This document shows positions 52,687-60,340 of a DNA stretch of 64,000 nt, piece after piece. Source of the stretch: Rhodanobacter sp. OK091 (lineage in GTDB: Bacteria; Pseudomonadota; Gammaproteobacteria; Xanthomonadales; Rhodanobacteraceae). Position 1 is the stretch's first letter; each line of letters begins with the position of its first letter. The notes beneath the pieces are model-generated. The model saw nothing but the letters and a program-made list of their open reading frames with translations, was not told the DNA's origin and did no database searches. Location of the stretch: the NCBI RefSeq assembly GCF_900142825.1, contig NZ_FRCH01000001.1, positions 310,001 to 374,000 on the forward strand, given 5' to 3'. The position numbers and the translations under genes were made by a program.

Positions 52687-53595
52687 CTATTTCGTCCCCG
52701 TCCCGGCATGCTCCTGCGCCAGCCTCGCATCCAGCTTCTTCCCGGCGTTTGCAGCATAGGCACGACAGGCGCCGGCATCGATCAACGGAGCTGCGTCGGT
52801 ATCCGACTTGCGTCGCGCCACCTTCTGCCAGAAGTCGCTGGCGTCGGGATGGGGGGTGAGCAGGATGTCGCAGGGCAATGCGGCCACGGTGGCGATCGCT
52901 CGATGAAAAGCCGCGACGCGGCCAGGGTCGTCGCTGAAACGGAAGCCGGACGCGCTGATCGCCGTCAAGCTGTCGGCATAGGCCATGCGCAGGCAGCGAC
53001 CGTCCGCGCACGAGGTCCAGGTCCATGAGGTGCTGCCCTGCGTATGTCCCGGGGTGTAGTGCGTGGTGATCGCCACGCCGCCCAGCCGCACGACCTCGCC
53101 GTCGCGCAACACCCGCACGTGGTGCACCGGCGGATAGTCGGGCAGGTCGCCGTACTGCGGATCGTCGCGATCGGCACCACCCAGCGCCATCTCCCGCGCG
53201 CCGGCCGCACTGGCCAGCACCTGCGCGCCGCTGTCGCGCTGTAATGCGGCGATGCCGCCGGCATGATCGGAATGCGCGTGCGAGTTGAGTATCCATTTGA
53301 TGTCGCGCACGCGGAACCCCAGTGCGCGGATATTCGCCTCGATCACCGGCGCCGACTCCGGCAGGTCGCCGTCGAACAGCGCCAGCCCCTGCCCCGTATC
53401 CAGCAGGATCGAGGACAGGCCGTAAGGCCCCACGTACCAGGTGTTGCCGTAGATGCGGAACGGCTTCTGCGGCGCGTTCCATTGCTGCCGATCGAAGCCG
53501 TGGGACGTATTCGCCGACGGCTGTTCCGCGTGGGCGGCAGGCAGCATCAGGCTTAGCATCAGCGTAGCGCCTGCCAGAAAGCGTAGCGACATCAT
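52687..53595 (-). CDS. Subclass B3-type metallo-beta-lactamase-fold protein
   Basis: The 302-residue protein has a signal peptide (cleavage near AHA-E, residue 23) and an MBL fold with NSHAHSDHAGG (B3 His116/His118/Asp120/His121), GHTQGSTSW (His196) and LLTPHPDAS (His263). These are the complete B3 zinc ligands, including the absence of the B1 Cys. The YGNTWYVGPYGLSSILLDTGQGLALFDG strands also match B3 enzymes. It is probably periplasmic and could hydrolyse beta-lactams, but environmental B3-like proteins are not all active. No regulator of the AmpR type is adjacent. Confidence 0.88.
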   Translation of the reverse strand: MMSLRFLAGATLMLSLMLPAAHAEQPSANTSHGFDRQQWNAPQKPFRIYGNTWYVGPYGLSSILLDTGQGLALFDGDLPESAPVIEANIRALGFRVRDIKWILNSHAHSDHAGGIAALQRDSGAQVLASAAGAREMALGGADRDDPQYGDLPDYPPVHHVRVLRDGEVVRLGGVAITTHYTPGHTQGSTSWTWTSCADGRCLRMAYADSLTAISASGFRFSDDPGRVAAFHRAIATVAALPCDILLTPHPDASDFWQKVARRKSDTDAAPLIDAGACRAYAANAGKKLDARLAQEHAGTGTK

Positions 53596-53802
53596 GAGAG
53601 AGCTCCGTGGTCGTAAAGCGCGCAGCATCGCTTCCATACCTGACCCGCGACAGGCGAAATCCTGACGCTTTGCGGACACCGGTCGTGCAGGCTGCGTTTC
53701 CATGATCGCTCCGCACTGACCAGGGTCAAGGTAGTGGCTGGCGGGTCCGGGAGATGATGGCGCCGGCGCCGCCATGGCGTCGATGCGATCGAGAGGCCCG
53801 CG

Positions 53803-54042
53803 ATGGAATATCACATTGACATGGCCGGCGTGGAGACGGATCTGCGCGCCATCGAGGATGTCCTGTACGACCTCGATCCGGCAGTGATCGTGGCCATGGC
53901 GCAGGACGGCAACACCTTGAGGATAGCTACCTACATCCCGATGACGGACTTGCTCGGCTTGATTCGACAGGCTGGCTGCCGGGTGGAACCGCATCAAGTG
54001 GTGGAGTTGCCATCGATCTGTTGCGGCGGTTGCGGCGGATAG
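53803..54042 (+). CDS. Small hypothetical protein with Cys-rich C-terminus
   Basis: The 79-residue protein starts at ATG 53803 after GAGAGG. It reads as a beta-alpha-beta fold (IDMAGVETDLRAIEDVLYDLDPAVIVAMAQDGNTLRIATYI) resembling a small ferredoxin-like or ACT-like unit and ends with SICCGGCGG. The three clustered Cys could bind metal or act in redox. No family is recognised. Confidence 0.6.
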   Translation: MEYHIDMAGVETDLRAIEDVLYDLDPAVIVAMAQDGNTLRIATYIPMTDLLGLIRQAGCRVEPHQVVELPSICCGGCGG

Positions 54043-54085
54043 GCCGCCTGGCCGCCTGAAATGGACGGCCACCTGTCCCGCAACT

Positions 54086-54604
54086 TCAATCGATCCGCTG
54101 CCAGACCGAGATCGGCACATCGCCGTTCGGGCGCGGCGTCACGCGGTAGCTCAGCACGTTGTCCTTGAGCTCGTAGTGCCTGCTTTGCGCCTGACCTTCC
54201 CAATTGGGAAACGAAGCGCCCTCTATGTGGAAGACCAGAGCACCATCGCCCGGCTCGATACTGAGCGTGCCGAAGTGGGTGCTCGAGCCCATGACGGCAG
54301 CCTTGTACTCGCTCTCTGTTCCCTTCGCCTTGTCGCCCGAACCGAATTTGGGTCGCTCGGATTTGAAGATCTGCAGCGAATAGTGTCCCTGCCTGTCGAT
54401 CAGCAGCAGTCCCGTTGGCTTGGCGCCAAAATCTGGCGCTCGCGAACCGTCGGGATGCTGGACGTCCGCCGCCACCAAGGTCCAGCTTCCCGCCAGCGAC
54501 GACACATCGGTTGGCGAGGCAGCGAAGGCACTCGACGCCCAGAGCGAGCCCGTGGCGAAAAGCATGGCAAGAACGTTGTGGGTGCGAGCTGTACGAACTT
54601 TCAT
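54086..54604 (-). CDS. Lipocalin-like domain protein, secreted
   Basis: ATG 54604 gives a 172-residue protein with a signal peptide (ending AFAA) and the lipocalin-like domain reading LAGSWTLVAADVQHPDGSRAPDFGAKPTGLLLIDRQGHYSLQIF, ending SYRVTPRPNGDVPISVWQR. This matches the lipocalin-like PF13924 group, which has unknown ligands. It is divergent from the LysR gene across an AT-rich region and is the likely regulatory target. Confidence 0.87.
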   Translation of the reverse strand: MKVRTARTHNVLAMLFATGSLWASSAFAASPTDVSSLAGSWTLVAADVQHPDGSRAPDFGAKPTGLLLIDRQGHYSLQIFKSERPKFGSGDKAKGTESEYKAAVMGSSTHFGTLSIEPGDGALVFHIEGASFPNWEGQAQSRHYELKDNVLSYRVTPRPNGDVPISVWQRID

Positions 54605-54689
54605 GTGTCGGGCTTTCCTGTGTTGGCGAGGCAATCAGCAGTGGATAAGTGCCGGCGTGAGCATCCAGATGGTAGGCTCCTCACATACT

Positions 54690-54737
54690 TAAGAAAATTC
54701 GATAATTCAAAACAATATCATTAGAAAAATTGAACTA
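54690..54737. promoter_or_regulatory. AT-rich divergent promoter region
   Basis: This stretch of about 48 bases is much richer in A/T than its surroundings. It contains TTCAA and TTGAA half-sites 24 bases apart, immediately before the LysR gene. It is the probable promoter and LysR binding region; exact sites cannot be fixed. Confidence 0.45.
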
Positions 54738-55613
54738 ATGTCGCTACCCAATCTCGATATGGATGCCATGCGAACGCTGGTTGCGATCCTGCAACTGGGC
54801 AGCTTGGGCCGTGCCGCGGAAAAAATCGGTCGTTCCCAATCGGCCGTGAGCCAGCAAATGCGCAAGCTGGAAGGTCAATTGGGCCAGCCTTTGTTTCGCA
54901 AGCAAGGGCGCGTTGTGGTGCTGACGGAAACGGGGGAATTGGTGCACTCCTATGCACGCCGCATCCTTGACCTCAACGACGAAGCCGTCAGCGCCGCTGC
55001 TGGCACATCGGTAGAAGGCGTGGTGCGCTTCGGCTTGCCTGGCGACTTCGCCGAAACATGGCTGCCCGCCGCGCTGGGCCAATTCAGGAAAGCACACCCG
55101 GCGGTCCGGATAGATGTCGAAGTAGAACGCAACGGCGCTTTGTTGGAACGGCTGGACCGCGGCGAATTCGACCTCGTTCTGGCGATGGGCTACGGCAGCC
55201 GCCCCGATGCCAGGCGCCTGGCCACTCTGCCCATGACATGGATCGGGCCTGCGGGTTCGGATGCCGTCCTACGGCCGGACGCGCCGCTGGATCTGGCGCT
55301 CTACCATTCGCCTTGTTTCTTTCGCCGCGCAGGGATCGAGGCACTCGACAAGGCTTCCATTTCCTGGCGGCTGGCCTACACCACGGCGAGCTTGCACAGT
55401 CTTTGGGCCGGCGTAGCGGCCGGACTCGGCATTACGTTGAGAACGACGGCTGGCATACCGCCGTTTCTCATGCGACTCGACGAAAGGCATGACCTGCCAC
55501 CTCTGCCTATCGTTGAACTGTGCCTTCATTCGAGACAGGGCGAGTCGTCCCCTGCGCTGAGCCAACTTGAACGCGTAGTGATCGACAATGCCATCGGCAA
55601 TCTGGGGTTGTAA
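54738..55613 (+). CDS. LysR-family transcriptional regulator
   Basis: The 291-residue protein has the LysR helix-turn-helix (MDAMRTLVAILQLGSLGRAAEKIGRSQSAVSQQMRKLEGQLGQPLFRKQGR) and a periplasmic-binding-like effector domain starting VRFGLPGDFAETWLPAAL. It is divergent from the secreted lipocalin-like gene. No strong ribosome site is seen before its ATG. The effector is unknown. Confidence 0.93.
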   Translation: MSLPNLDMDAMRTLVAILQLGSLGRAAEKIGRSQSAVSQQMRKLEGQLGQPLFRKQGRVVVLTETGELVHSYARRILDLNDEAVSAAAGTSVEGVVRFGLPGDFAETWLPAALGQFRKAHPAVRIDVEVERNGALLERLDRGEFDLVLAMGYGSRPDARRLATLPMTWIGPAGSDAVLRPDAPLDLALYHSPCFFRRAGIEALDKASISWRLAYTTASLHSLWAGVAAGLGITLRTTAGIPPFLMRLDERHDLPPLPIVELCLHSRQGESSPALSQLERVVIDNAIGNLGL

Positions 55614-55749
55614 GAACGCACGTTCCTCACTGAGATAATCCCGACCGCCCACACCTGCGCATGCTGTGGCCAGCCATGGGCGCCGCCGATCGCCATATCC
55701 GCTACAAGGCTCTCTATATCATCGCAACACCACGCCAGGGGATTGAATC

Positions 55750-56526
55750 TTGAGCTTCATGCGAATTCTATGCGCCAGTGCTGCCGTCATTCTGCTGGCC
55801 TTCTTCATGCATCGCAGTCACGATCCGATGCGAACCGCATTGCCGTTCGGAACAACGGATCTTTCGTCGGTGGAATCCGCGCTACAACGCCTGAAGGCCG
55901 ACGACCGCGCCCTGGTCGAGGCCTATGTCAAACGCAGCAATGGCGATGTTCTGCTGCCGTCGATGGCTGACCCCGAACAGCCGTTCACCGCGCGCACTTT
56001 TGCGCAAGCCATCGCCCTTGAAAAAGCCTGGGACATCAAGCGCGACGCGCAAGAAGCCGTGGCAGCGAAGAATGCTGCCGCGCGCGACGAAGCGATGGCG
56101 CCTCTGCGTGCATTGGTCGAAGCGGATGTCGAGCGCGCCGAGATCCTGTCGCCGCGTCAACTGATCAAGCCGCGCGAGCCGGTCGATGGCATCATATCGG
56201 CACTTCCGAGCGACAAGGCCACCGTCTTCGTCGTTACCGTGTCGCTGCACAATCTCGGCAACAAGGCGATCGTTGCGGTGACCGGCTCGCTCGAGGCCAC
56301 GGACCGCGAGGCGACCCTTCCACTCGATCTTTGCTGGATCGATGTGGGGCCACAGAACAGGATCGATCCGGCCAGCCACACGGAAATCCGTTGCGCCAAC
56401 CTCCACCGGCAAGCGAATGACCGACAGCGCGCCTTCATGGATTCGCCGCCTGGCCGATTCACCGTGATCTGGAAACCGAAGTCGGTGCAGTTGGAGGACG
56501 GTACACGTATCGAAAGCGGTCTTTGA
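55750..56526 (+). CDS. Hypothetical membrane-anchored or secreted protein
   Basis: A TTG start at 55750 is preceded by AGGGGA at good spacing; ATG 55759 is the alternative. The roughly 255-residue protein has one N-terminal hydrophobic segment (residues 4-20). A charged helical region (about 50-135) is followed by a beta-rich domain with FVVTVSLHNLGNKAIVAVTGSLEATDREATLPLDLCWI, reminiscent of small immunoglobulin-like domains. No family is recognised. It probably lies in the periplasm. Confidence 0.7.
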   Translation: MSFMRILCASAAVILLAFFMHRSHDPMRTALPFGTTDLSSVESALQRLKADDRALVEAYVKRSNGDVLLPSMADPEQPFTARTFAQAIALEKAWDIKRDAQEAVAAKNAAARDEAMAPLRALVEADVERAEILSPRQLIKPREPVDGIISALPSDKATVFVVTVSLHNLGNKAIVAVTGSLEATDREATLPLDLCWIDVGPQNRIDPASHTEIRCANLHRQANDRQRAFMDSPPGRFTVIWKPKSVQLEDGTRIESGL

Positions 56527-56589
56527 ACACAGTGCATGACGGAAAACCGGGCAGCTACCTGCTTCCAGATTCGCCCCCATCGACGCGTA

Positions 56590-57390
56590 TCAACGCGACC
56601 GCGAGCGCCCGCCGCCTGGTTCCATTGCCTGCTTCATGTAGTCGGTGGGCGTGACGCCGAGCACGCGATGAAACATGCTGCTGAAGGCGCTGCAGCTCGC
56701 GTATCCAGCGTCCCGCGCAACCGTCTTGATGGAATGCCCCAGGCACATCCGGCTGAGAGCCCTGGCCAGCCGGACATGCTGACGCCAGCGCACGAACGAC
56801 ATCTGCAGTTCCTTCTCGAAGAGCCGTGCCAAGGTGCGGCTGCTTGCACCGGCACGCGCCGCCAACTGCTCCAGTGTCTCCACGTGAGATGTTCCGGCAA
56901 GCAAACGCCGACACACGTTCTTCAAGCGCGGATCCGCCGGCACGGGAATATGGAAGGCCGTTTCGTCCGCCGTGTGCAGCTCGTGCAACAGCAACGGGAT
57001 CAGGATCGTCATGCGCTCGTGCGCCTTGTCCACATGCGCCTGCACCGCGGCCAGAACCAGCTCCCGAAGCAGCGCCGATACCGCCAATACCTTGCAATGC
57101 GGCCCGAACGATGCGCTCGTGGGACGATCGAGATACAGCATGCGCACGGAGACCTGCCCTTCCATGTGAATCTCGTGCTCCATGCCCAGCGGTATCCACA
57201 ACGAACGTTGCGGCGGCACGATCCATATCCCTTCGCGCGTGGTCACGTGCATCACGCCGGACTTGGCATAGATGAGCTGCCCACGGCGATGCCGATGCTT
57301 CGCTACATGCCATCCCTGCGGGTAGTTCTTGGCGAGCGCCGTGATCGGCCATGACGGCACACGGGCGGACTGCTGTCTGAAACGCGACAC
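56590..57390 (-). CDS. AraC-family transcriptional regulator (cupin + HTH)
   Basis: GTG 57390 gives a 266-residue protein with an N-terminal cupin-type effector domain (WHVAKHRHRRGQLIYAKSGVMHV, IVPPQRSLWIPLGMEHEI) and the C-terminal AraC double helix-turn-helix (LEQLAARAGASSRTLARLFEKEL, IKTVARDAGYASCSAFSSMFHRVLGVTPTDY). The layout matches NimR/YdiP-like regulators. It is divergent from the Tat-exported DUF1501 protein gene 150 bases away. Confidence 0.93.
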   Translation of the reverse strand: MSRFRQQSARVPSWPITALAKNYPQGWHVAKHRHRRGQLIYAKSGVMHVTTREGIWIVPPQRSLWIPLGMEHEIHMEGQVSVRMLYLDRPTSASFGPHCKVLAVSALLRELVLAAVQAHVDKAHERMTILIPLLLHELHTADETAFHIPVPADPRLKNVCRRLLAGTSHVETLEQLAARAGASSRTLARLFEKELQMSFVRWRQHVRLARALSRMCLGHSIKTVARDAGYASCSAFSSMFHRVLGVTPTDYMKQAMEPGGGRSRSR

Positions 57391-57540
57391 AAGATGGCCA
57401 CCTTTCGAAAGACGGACGTCCTAGGCTATGTCTGAACCCCTGGTGCGGGCAAGCCTGTCTTTGCAGGCGACTTCCATGAGCGGCCGCAACGCCGGGCATT
57501 GGTTTTTGTTCACAGCGTCCTGGAAAGACCGAGGCATCCG

Positions 57541-58596
57541 ATGAACACTCCTGCGATCACACGGCGCACCTTGCTCAAGGCGGGCGCGGCCTTGGCCGGC
57601 ACTCTTGCGCTGGGCGGTGTCGACCTGCTGGCGAAAACACATCGCGCCGTCGAACGGCCGACCCTGGTGGTGTTCTGGTTGAACGGAGGACCCGCCGGCT
57701 TGTTCAACAGCGCCGATGCCTTCCTCGCCAATGGCGCGTTCGGTGTGACGCAGAACAATGTCCATGCGCTGGGCAATGGGCTTTACGTGGATGCCGGTTC
57801 GCTGGGCGCCCTGCCCGACGTGGCGCTGGCGCACATGGCATCGGTGCATTTCAGGCACGGGCTCTATTCGCACAATGACGCACGGTCCGCGGTACTGCAG
57901 ACCGGTTCGGGCAGCCGACTACTGCAGATGGCCGCGGCGATGCCGCACAGCGCGGTGCCCTGCGCCATCGTCAACAATCTGGGCCTGCCGGTCGGCATCT
58001 CGCCGAACCCTGCAACCGAACGCGGGATAGGCTTCGAGCACATCGTGAAACTCGACGATGCTCGCCGCACTCTTTCGGCAGCACGGCTCAATGACATCCG
58101 TGAGGCTTATGGCGTACCCGGTGGAAACGCCGCCGTCGATGGCCAACGTTCGACTTTCGCCGCTGTGGAAGCACTGGTTCACGAAGGCGCCGGCGTTGTC
58201 TTCGCACAACCGGCTTACACCGGGCGGCATGACCGGCAGTTCGATACTCATCACGACGACATCGGAAAAGTGGCGCGCGAAATCATGGCGCCGATCACGC
58301 CGTCGCTGGCGATGTTCCTCAGCCGCGTGATGACTATGCCAGGCCGCAACATCGTGACGCTGCTGACCGGCGAGTTCAGCCGCACGCTCCCGGGCGCCGA
58401 CCATGCCCAGGGCGGCACCGCCACCGTCATCGGCAAATATGTCAGGACCGGCGCCATCGGACGCCAACGCCCCGATGGTTCGCCGCCCGAACACGCGCCC
58501 CCGCCCGAAGCGCTGTGGGCCTACGTCGCAGCGGCGCTTCGGCTCGGCGACGCGGCCACCTTTGGACCCAACCCGCATGCGGGTTTGCTGGTCTGA
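57541..58596 (+). CDS. Tat-exported DUF1501-like protein
   Basis: ATG 57541 gives a 351-residue protein with a twin-arginine signal (TRRTLLKAGAALAGTLALGG). The mature part begins PTLVVFWLNGGPAGLFNS and contains VTLLTGEFSRTLPGADHAQGGTATVIGKYV, the pattern of DUF1501 proteins related to sulfatase/alkaline-phosphatase folds. Tat export suggests cofactor binding or folding in the cytoplasm. DUF1501 genes often pair with a DUF1800 gene, but none is visible here. Confidence 0.8.
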   Translation: MNTPAITRRTLLKAGAALAGTLALGGVDLLAKTHRAVERPTLVVFWLNGGPAGLFNSADAFLANGAFGVTQNNVHALGNGLYVDAGSLGALPDVALAHMASVHFRHGLYSHNDARSAVLQTGSGSRLLQMAAAMPHSAVPCAIVNNLGLPVGISPNPATERGIGFEHIVKLDDARRTLSAARLNDIREAYGVPGGNAAVDGQRSTFAAVEALVHEGAGVVFAQPAYTGRHDRQFDTHHDDIGKVAREIMAPITPSLAMFLSRVMTMPGRNIVTLLTGEFSRTLPGADHAQGGTATVIGKYVRTGAIGRQRPDGSPPEHAPPPEALWAYVAAALRLGDAATFGPNPHAGLLV

Positions 58597-58647
58597 GAGC
58601 GCTCCGCTCTCGGCATCTCCGCAGCAGAGCTGCTCGAAGTCCGCGCT

Positions 58648-59454
58648 CTAGTGCTTCAGGGCCTCGTCGATCGCCTGGTGCGCCAGCGGCGCCATGACGG
58701 CGTAGCCCGCAGGCGTGGGGTGCACACCGTCGCTGGCCAAGCGGGAGTCCATGCCGCCCTGTGCGTTGGCGAGCGCGCTGTAGTAGTCGAGATAGATGGC
58801 GCCGCGCGAGGCTGCGTATTGCTTGAGCCAGGCGTTGAGAGTGCGCACCTTGTCGGCCGGTTGCAGGCCCCGGTGCCAGGGGTAGTCGCTCACCGGCAGC
58901 ACGGAGGCGAGGATGACCCGGACCTGGTGGGCCTGGGCCAGCTCCGTCATGGAGCGGAAGTTGTCCTCGATCATCGGCAGCGTGGCGAGACCGGTGTTGC
59001 CGGCGATATCGTTGGTGCCGGCGAGAATGAGCACCGCGGCCGGGCGTAGATCGATCACGTCCTGGCGGAAGCGCAGCAGCATCTGCGCAGTGGTTTGCCC
59101 CGAGATGCCGCGATTGACGTAGGGCTTGCCAGGGAAAAAGGTGGTGCCCTTGGCGCGGCCCCAGGCATCCGTGATGGAGTCCCCGTAGAAGACGACTCGC
59201 GGCTGGCCCGACGCAGGCGGCGCCAGCTGCGCGTTGTCGGCACGGTAGCGGCCCAACTGTGGCCAGTCCGCCAACTCCTGCTGCATGGACGCGACCTGCT
59301 CTGTGGTCAGCGATGACGCCGGCACCGTGTACATGGGATTGATGGCGACCGGCGCCGATGCAGCTGATGTCGCCGCCTGTCCCGTGGCGGGCGACGAAAC
59401 GGGAATACCGATGAGCAACGCAAAGGCAATACCAAGGGTCGACGGAAGCTTCAT
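58648..59454 (-). CDS. Secreted SGNH/GDSL-family hydrolase
   Basis: The 268-residue protein has a signal peptide and the SGNH blocks: FYGDSITDAWG (catalytic Ser), NRGISGQTTAQML (Gly), LAGTNDIAGN (Asn) and DGVHPTPAGYAVMAP (Asp/His). The approximately 80-residue N-terminal extension after the signal is Pro/Ala-rich. It is likely an esterase or acetylhydrolase acting on extracellular polysaccharide or lipid. It stands between convergent and divergent genes without an operon. Confidence 0.93.
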   Translation of the reverse strand: MKLPSTLGIAFALLIGIPVSSPATGQAATSAASAPVAINPMYTVPASSLTTEQVASMQQELADWPQLGRYRADNAQLAPPASGQPRVVFYGDSITDAWGRAKGTTFFPGKPYVNRGISGQTTAQMLLRFRQDVIDLRPAAVLILAGTNDIAGNTGLATLPMIEDNFRSMTELAQAHQVRVILASVLPVSDYPWHRGLQPADKVRTLNAWLKQYAASRGAIYLDYYSALANAQGGMDSRLASDGVHPTPAGYAVMAPLAHQAIDEALKH

Positions 59455-59735
59455 CGGCTGGGGTCTCCATGCCAGGTTCGAGGAGCTACCGAGTGTACCT
59501 GTCCGCGCAAAGGGCTCGGGTCAAGTCTGGGGTTTCCTCTTCCAACCGTTTTTTCGCCCGGTTCTCGCCTAGTATCCGCCCCGTACCGAGCCGCCTCTGG
59601 TCGTCGACTGTTCCGAGTGGTGACAGCGGCCAGCTACGATGGTCACCGAAACCCATTGGGGCCCTCGAATGTTAACGCTCGGTTGAACTATCGGGCGTAT
59701 CCTCGTCCATCTTCTGAAACCTGCCGGAGCCCGCT

Positions 59736-60188
59736 ATGAAAGCCTTGACCCTGCTCGTCGCCGCCACCCTCGCCCTGACCGGGATATCGAACGCCCGGGC
59801 ACAGTCGTCCAGCGGCGTACTCATGCGCCCCGACGGCATCTACTTGCGTTGCGACCAGTGCGGCACCGTGCAGAGCATCGAACACAACGTCACCCAGGGC
59901 AGCCAGCACGGTACGGCCGGCGCGATCATCGGCGCGGTCGCCGGCGGTGTACTGGGCAACCAGGTCGGCAGGGGCAATGGCCGCAAGCTCGCCACCGTCG
60001 GCGGCGCTGTCGGCGGTGGCTTTGCCGGGCACGCGATCGGCACTCGCGGCGGCAGCGAGAGCTGGACGGTGCGCCTGAAGATGGGCAACGGTAGCTACTC
60101 CAACGTCCAGGTCCCGGACGCCAGCAGCATCCGCGAGGGCGACGTGGTGCAGGTAGGTCCCAACGGCGAGATCGTGCGCATCCGCTGA
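59736..60188 (+). CDS. Glycine-zipper 2TM outer-membrane-type protein
   Basis: The 150-residue protein has a signal peptide and a Gly-rich double helix region (about 63-108; GTAGAIIGAVAGGVLGNQVGRGNGRKLATVGGAVGGGFAGHAIG) typical of the glycine-zipper 2TM/17-kDa antigen family. A C-terminal beta domain of SH3-like type follows. CxxC at residues 39-42 (CDQC) may bind metal or form a disulfide. It is probably an envelope structural protein. Confidence 0.88.
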   Translation: MKALTLLVAATLALTGISNARAQSSSGVLMRPDGIYLRCDQCGTVQSIEHNVTQGSQHGTAGAIIGAVAGGVLGNQVGRGNGRKLATVGGAVGGGFAGHAIGTRGGSESWTVRLKMGNGSYSNVQVPDASSIREGDVVQVGPNGEIVRIR

Positions 60189-60340
60189 CAGCCGAAAGCC
60201 AGAGCGAACGCGGATCAGGCACGCCACGCCGAGCCTGATCCGCGCGTCGGGCGTTTCCTCGCCGATCTCGCTCCCGCTCATCTGCTGGCAACTGGTCGGA
60301 TGGGTCCGACCTCAGTTTCGCGCGATGGCTTGCCTGTCGA

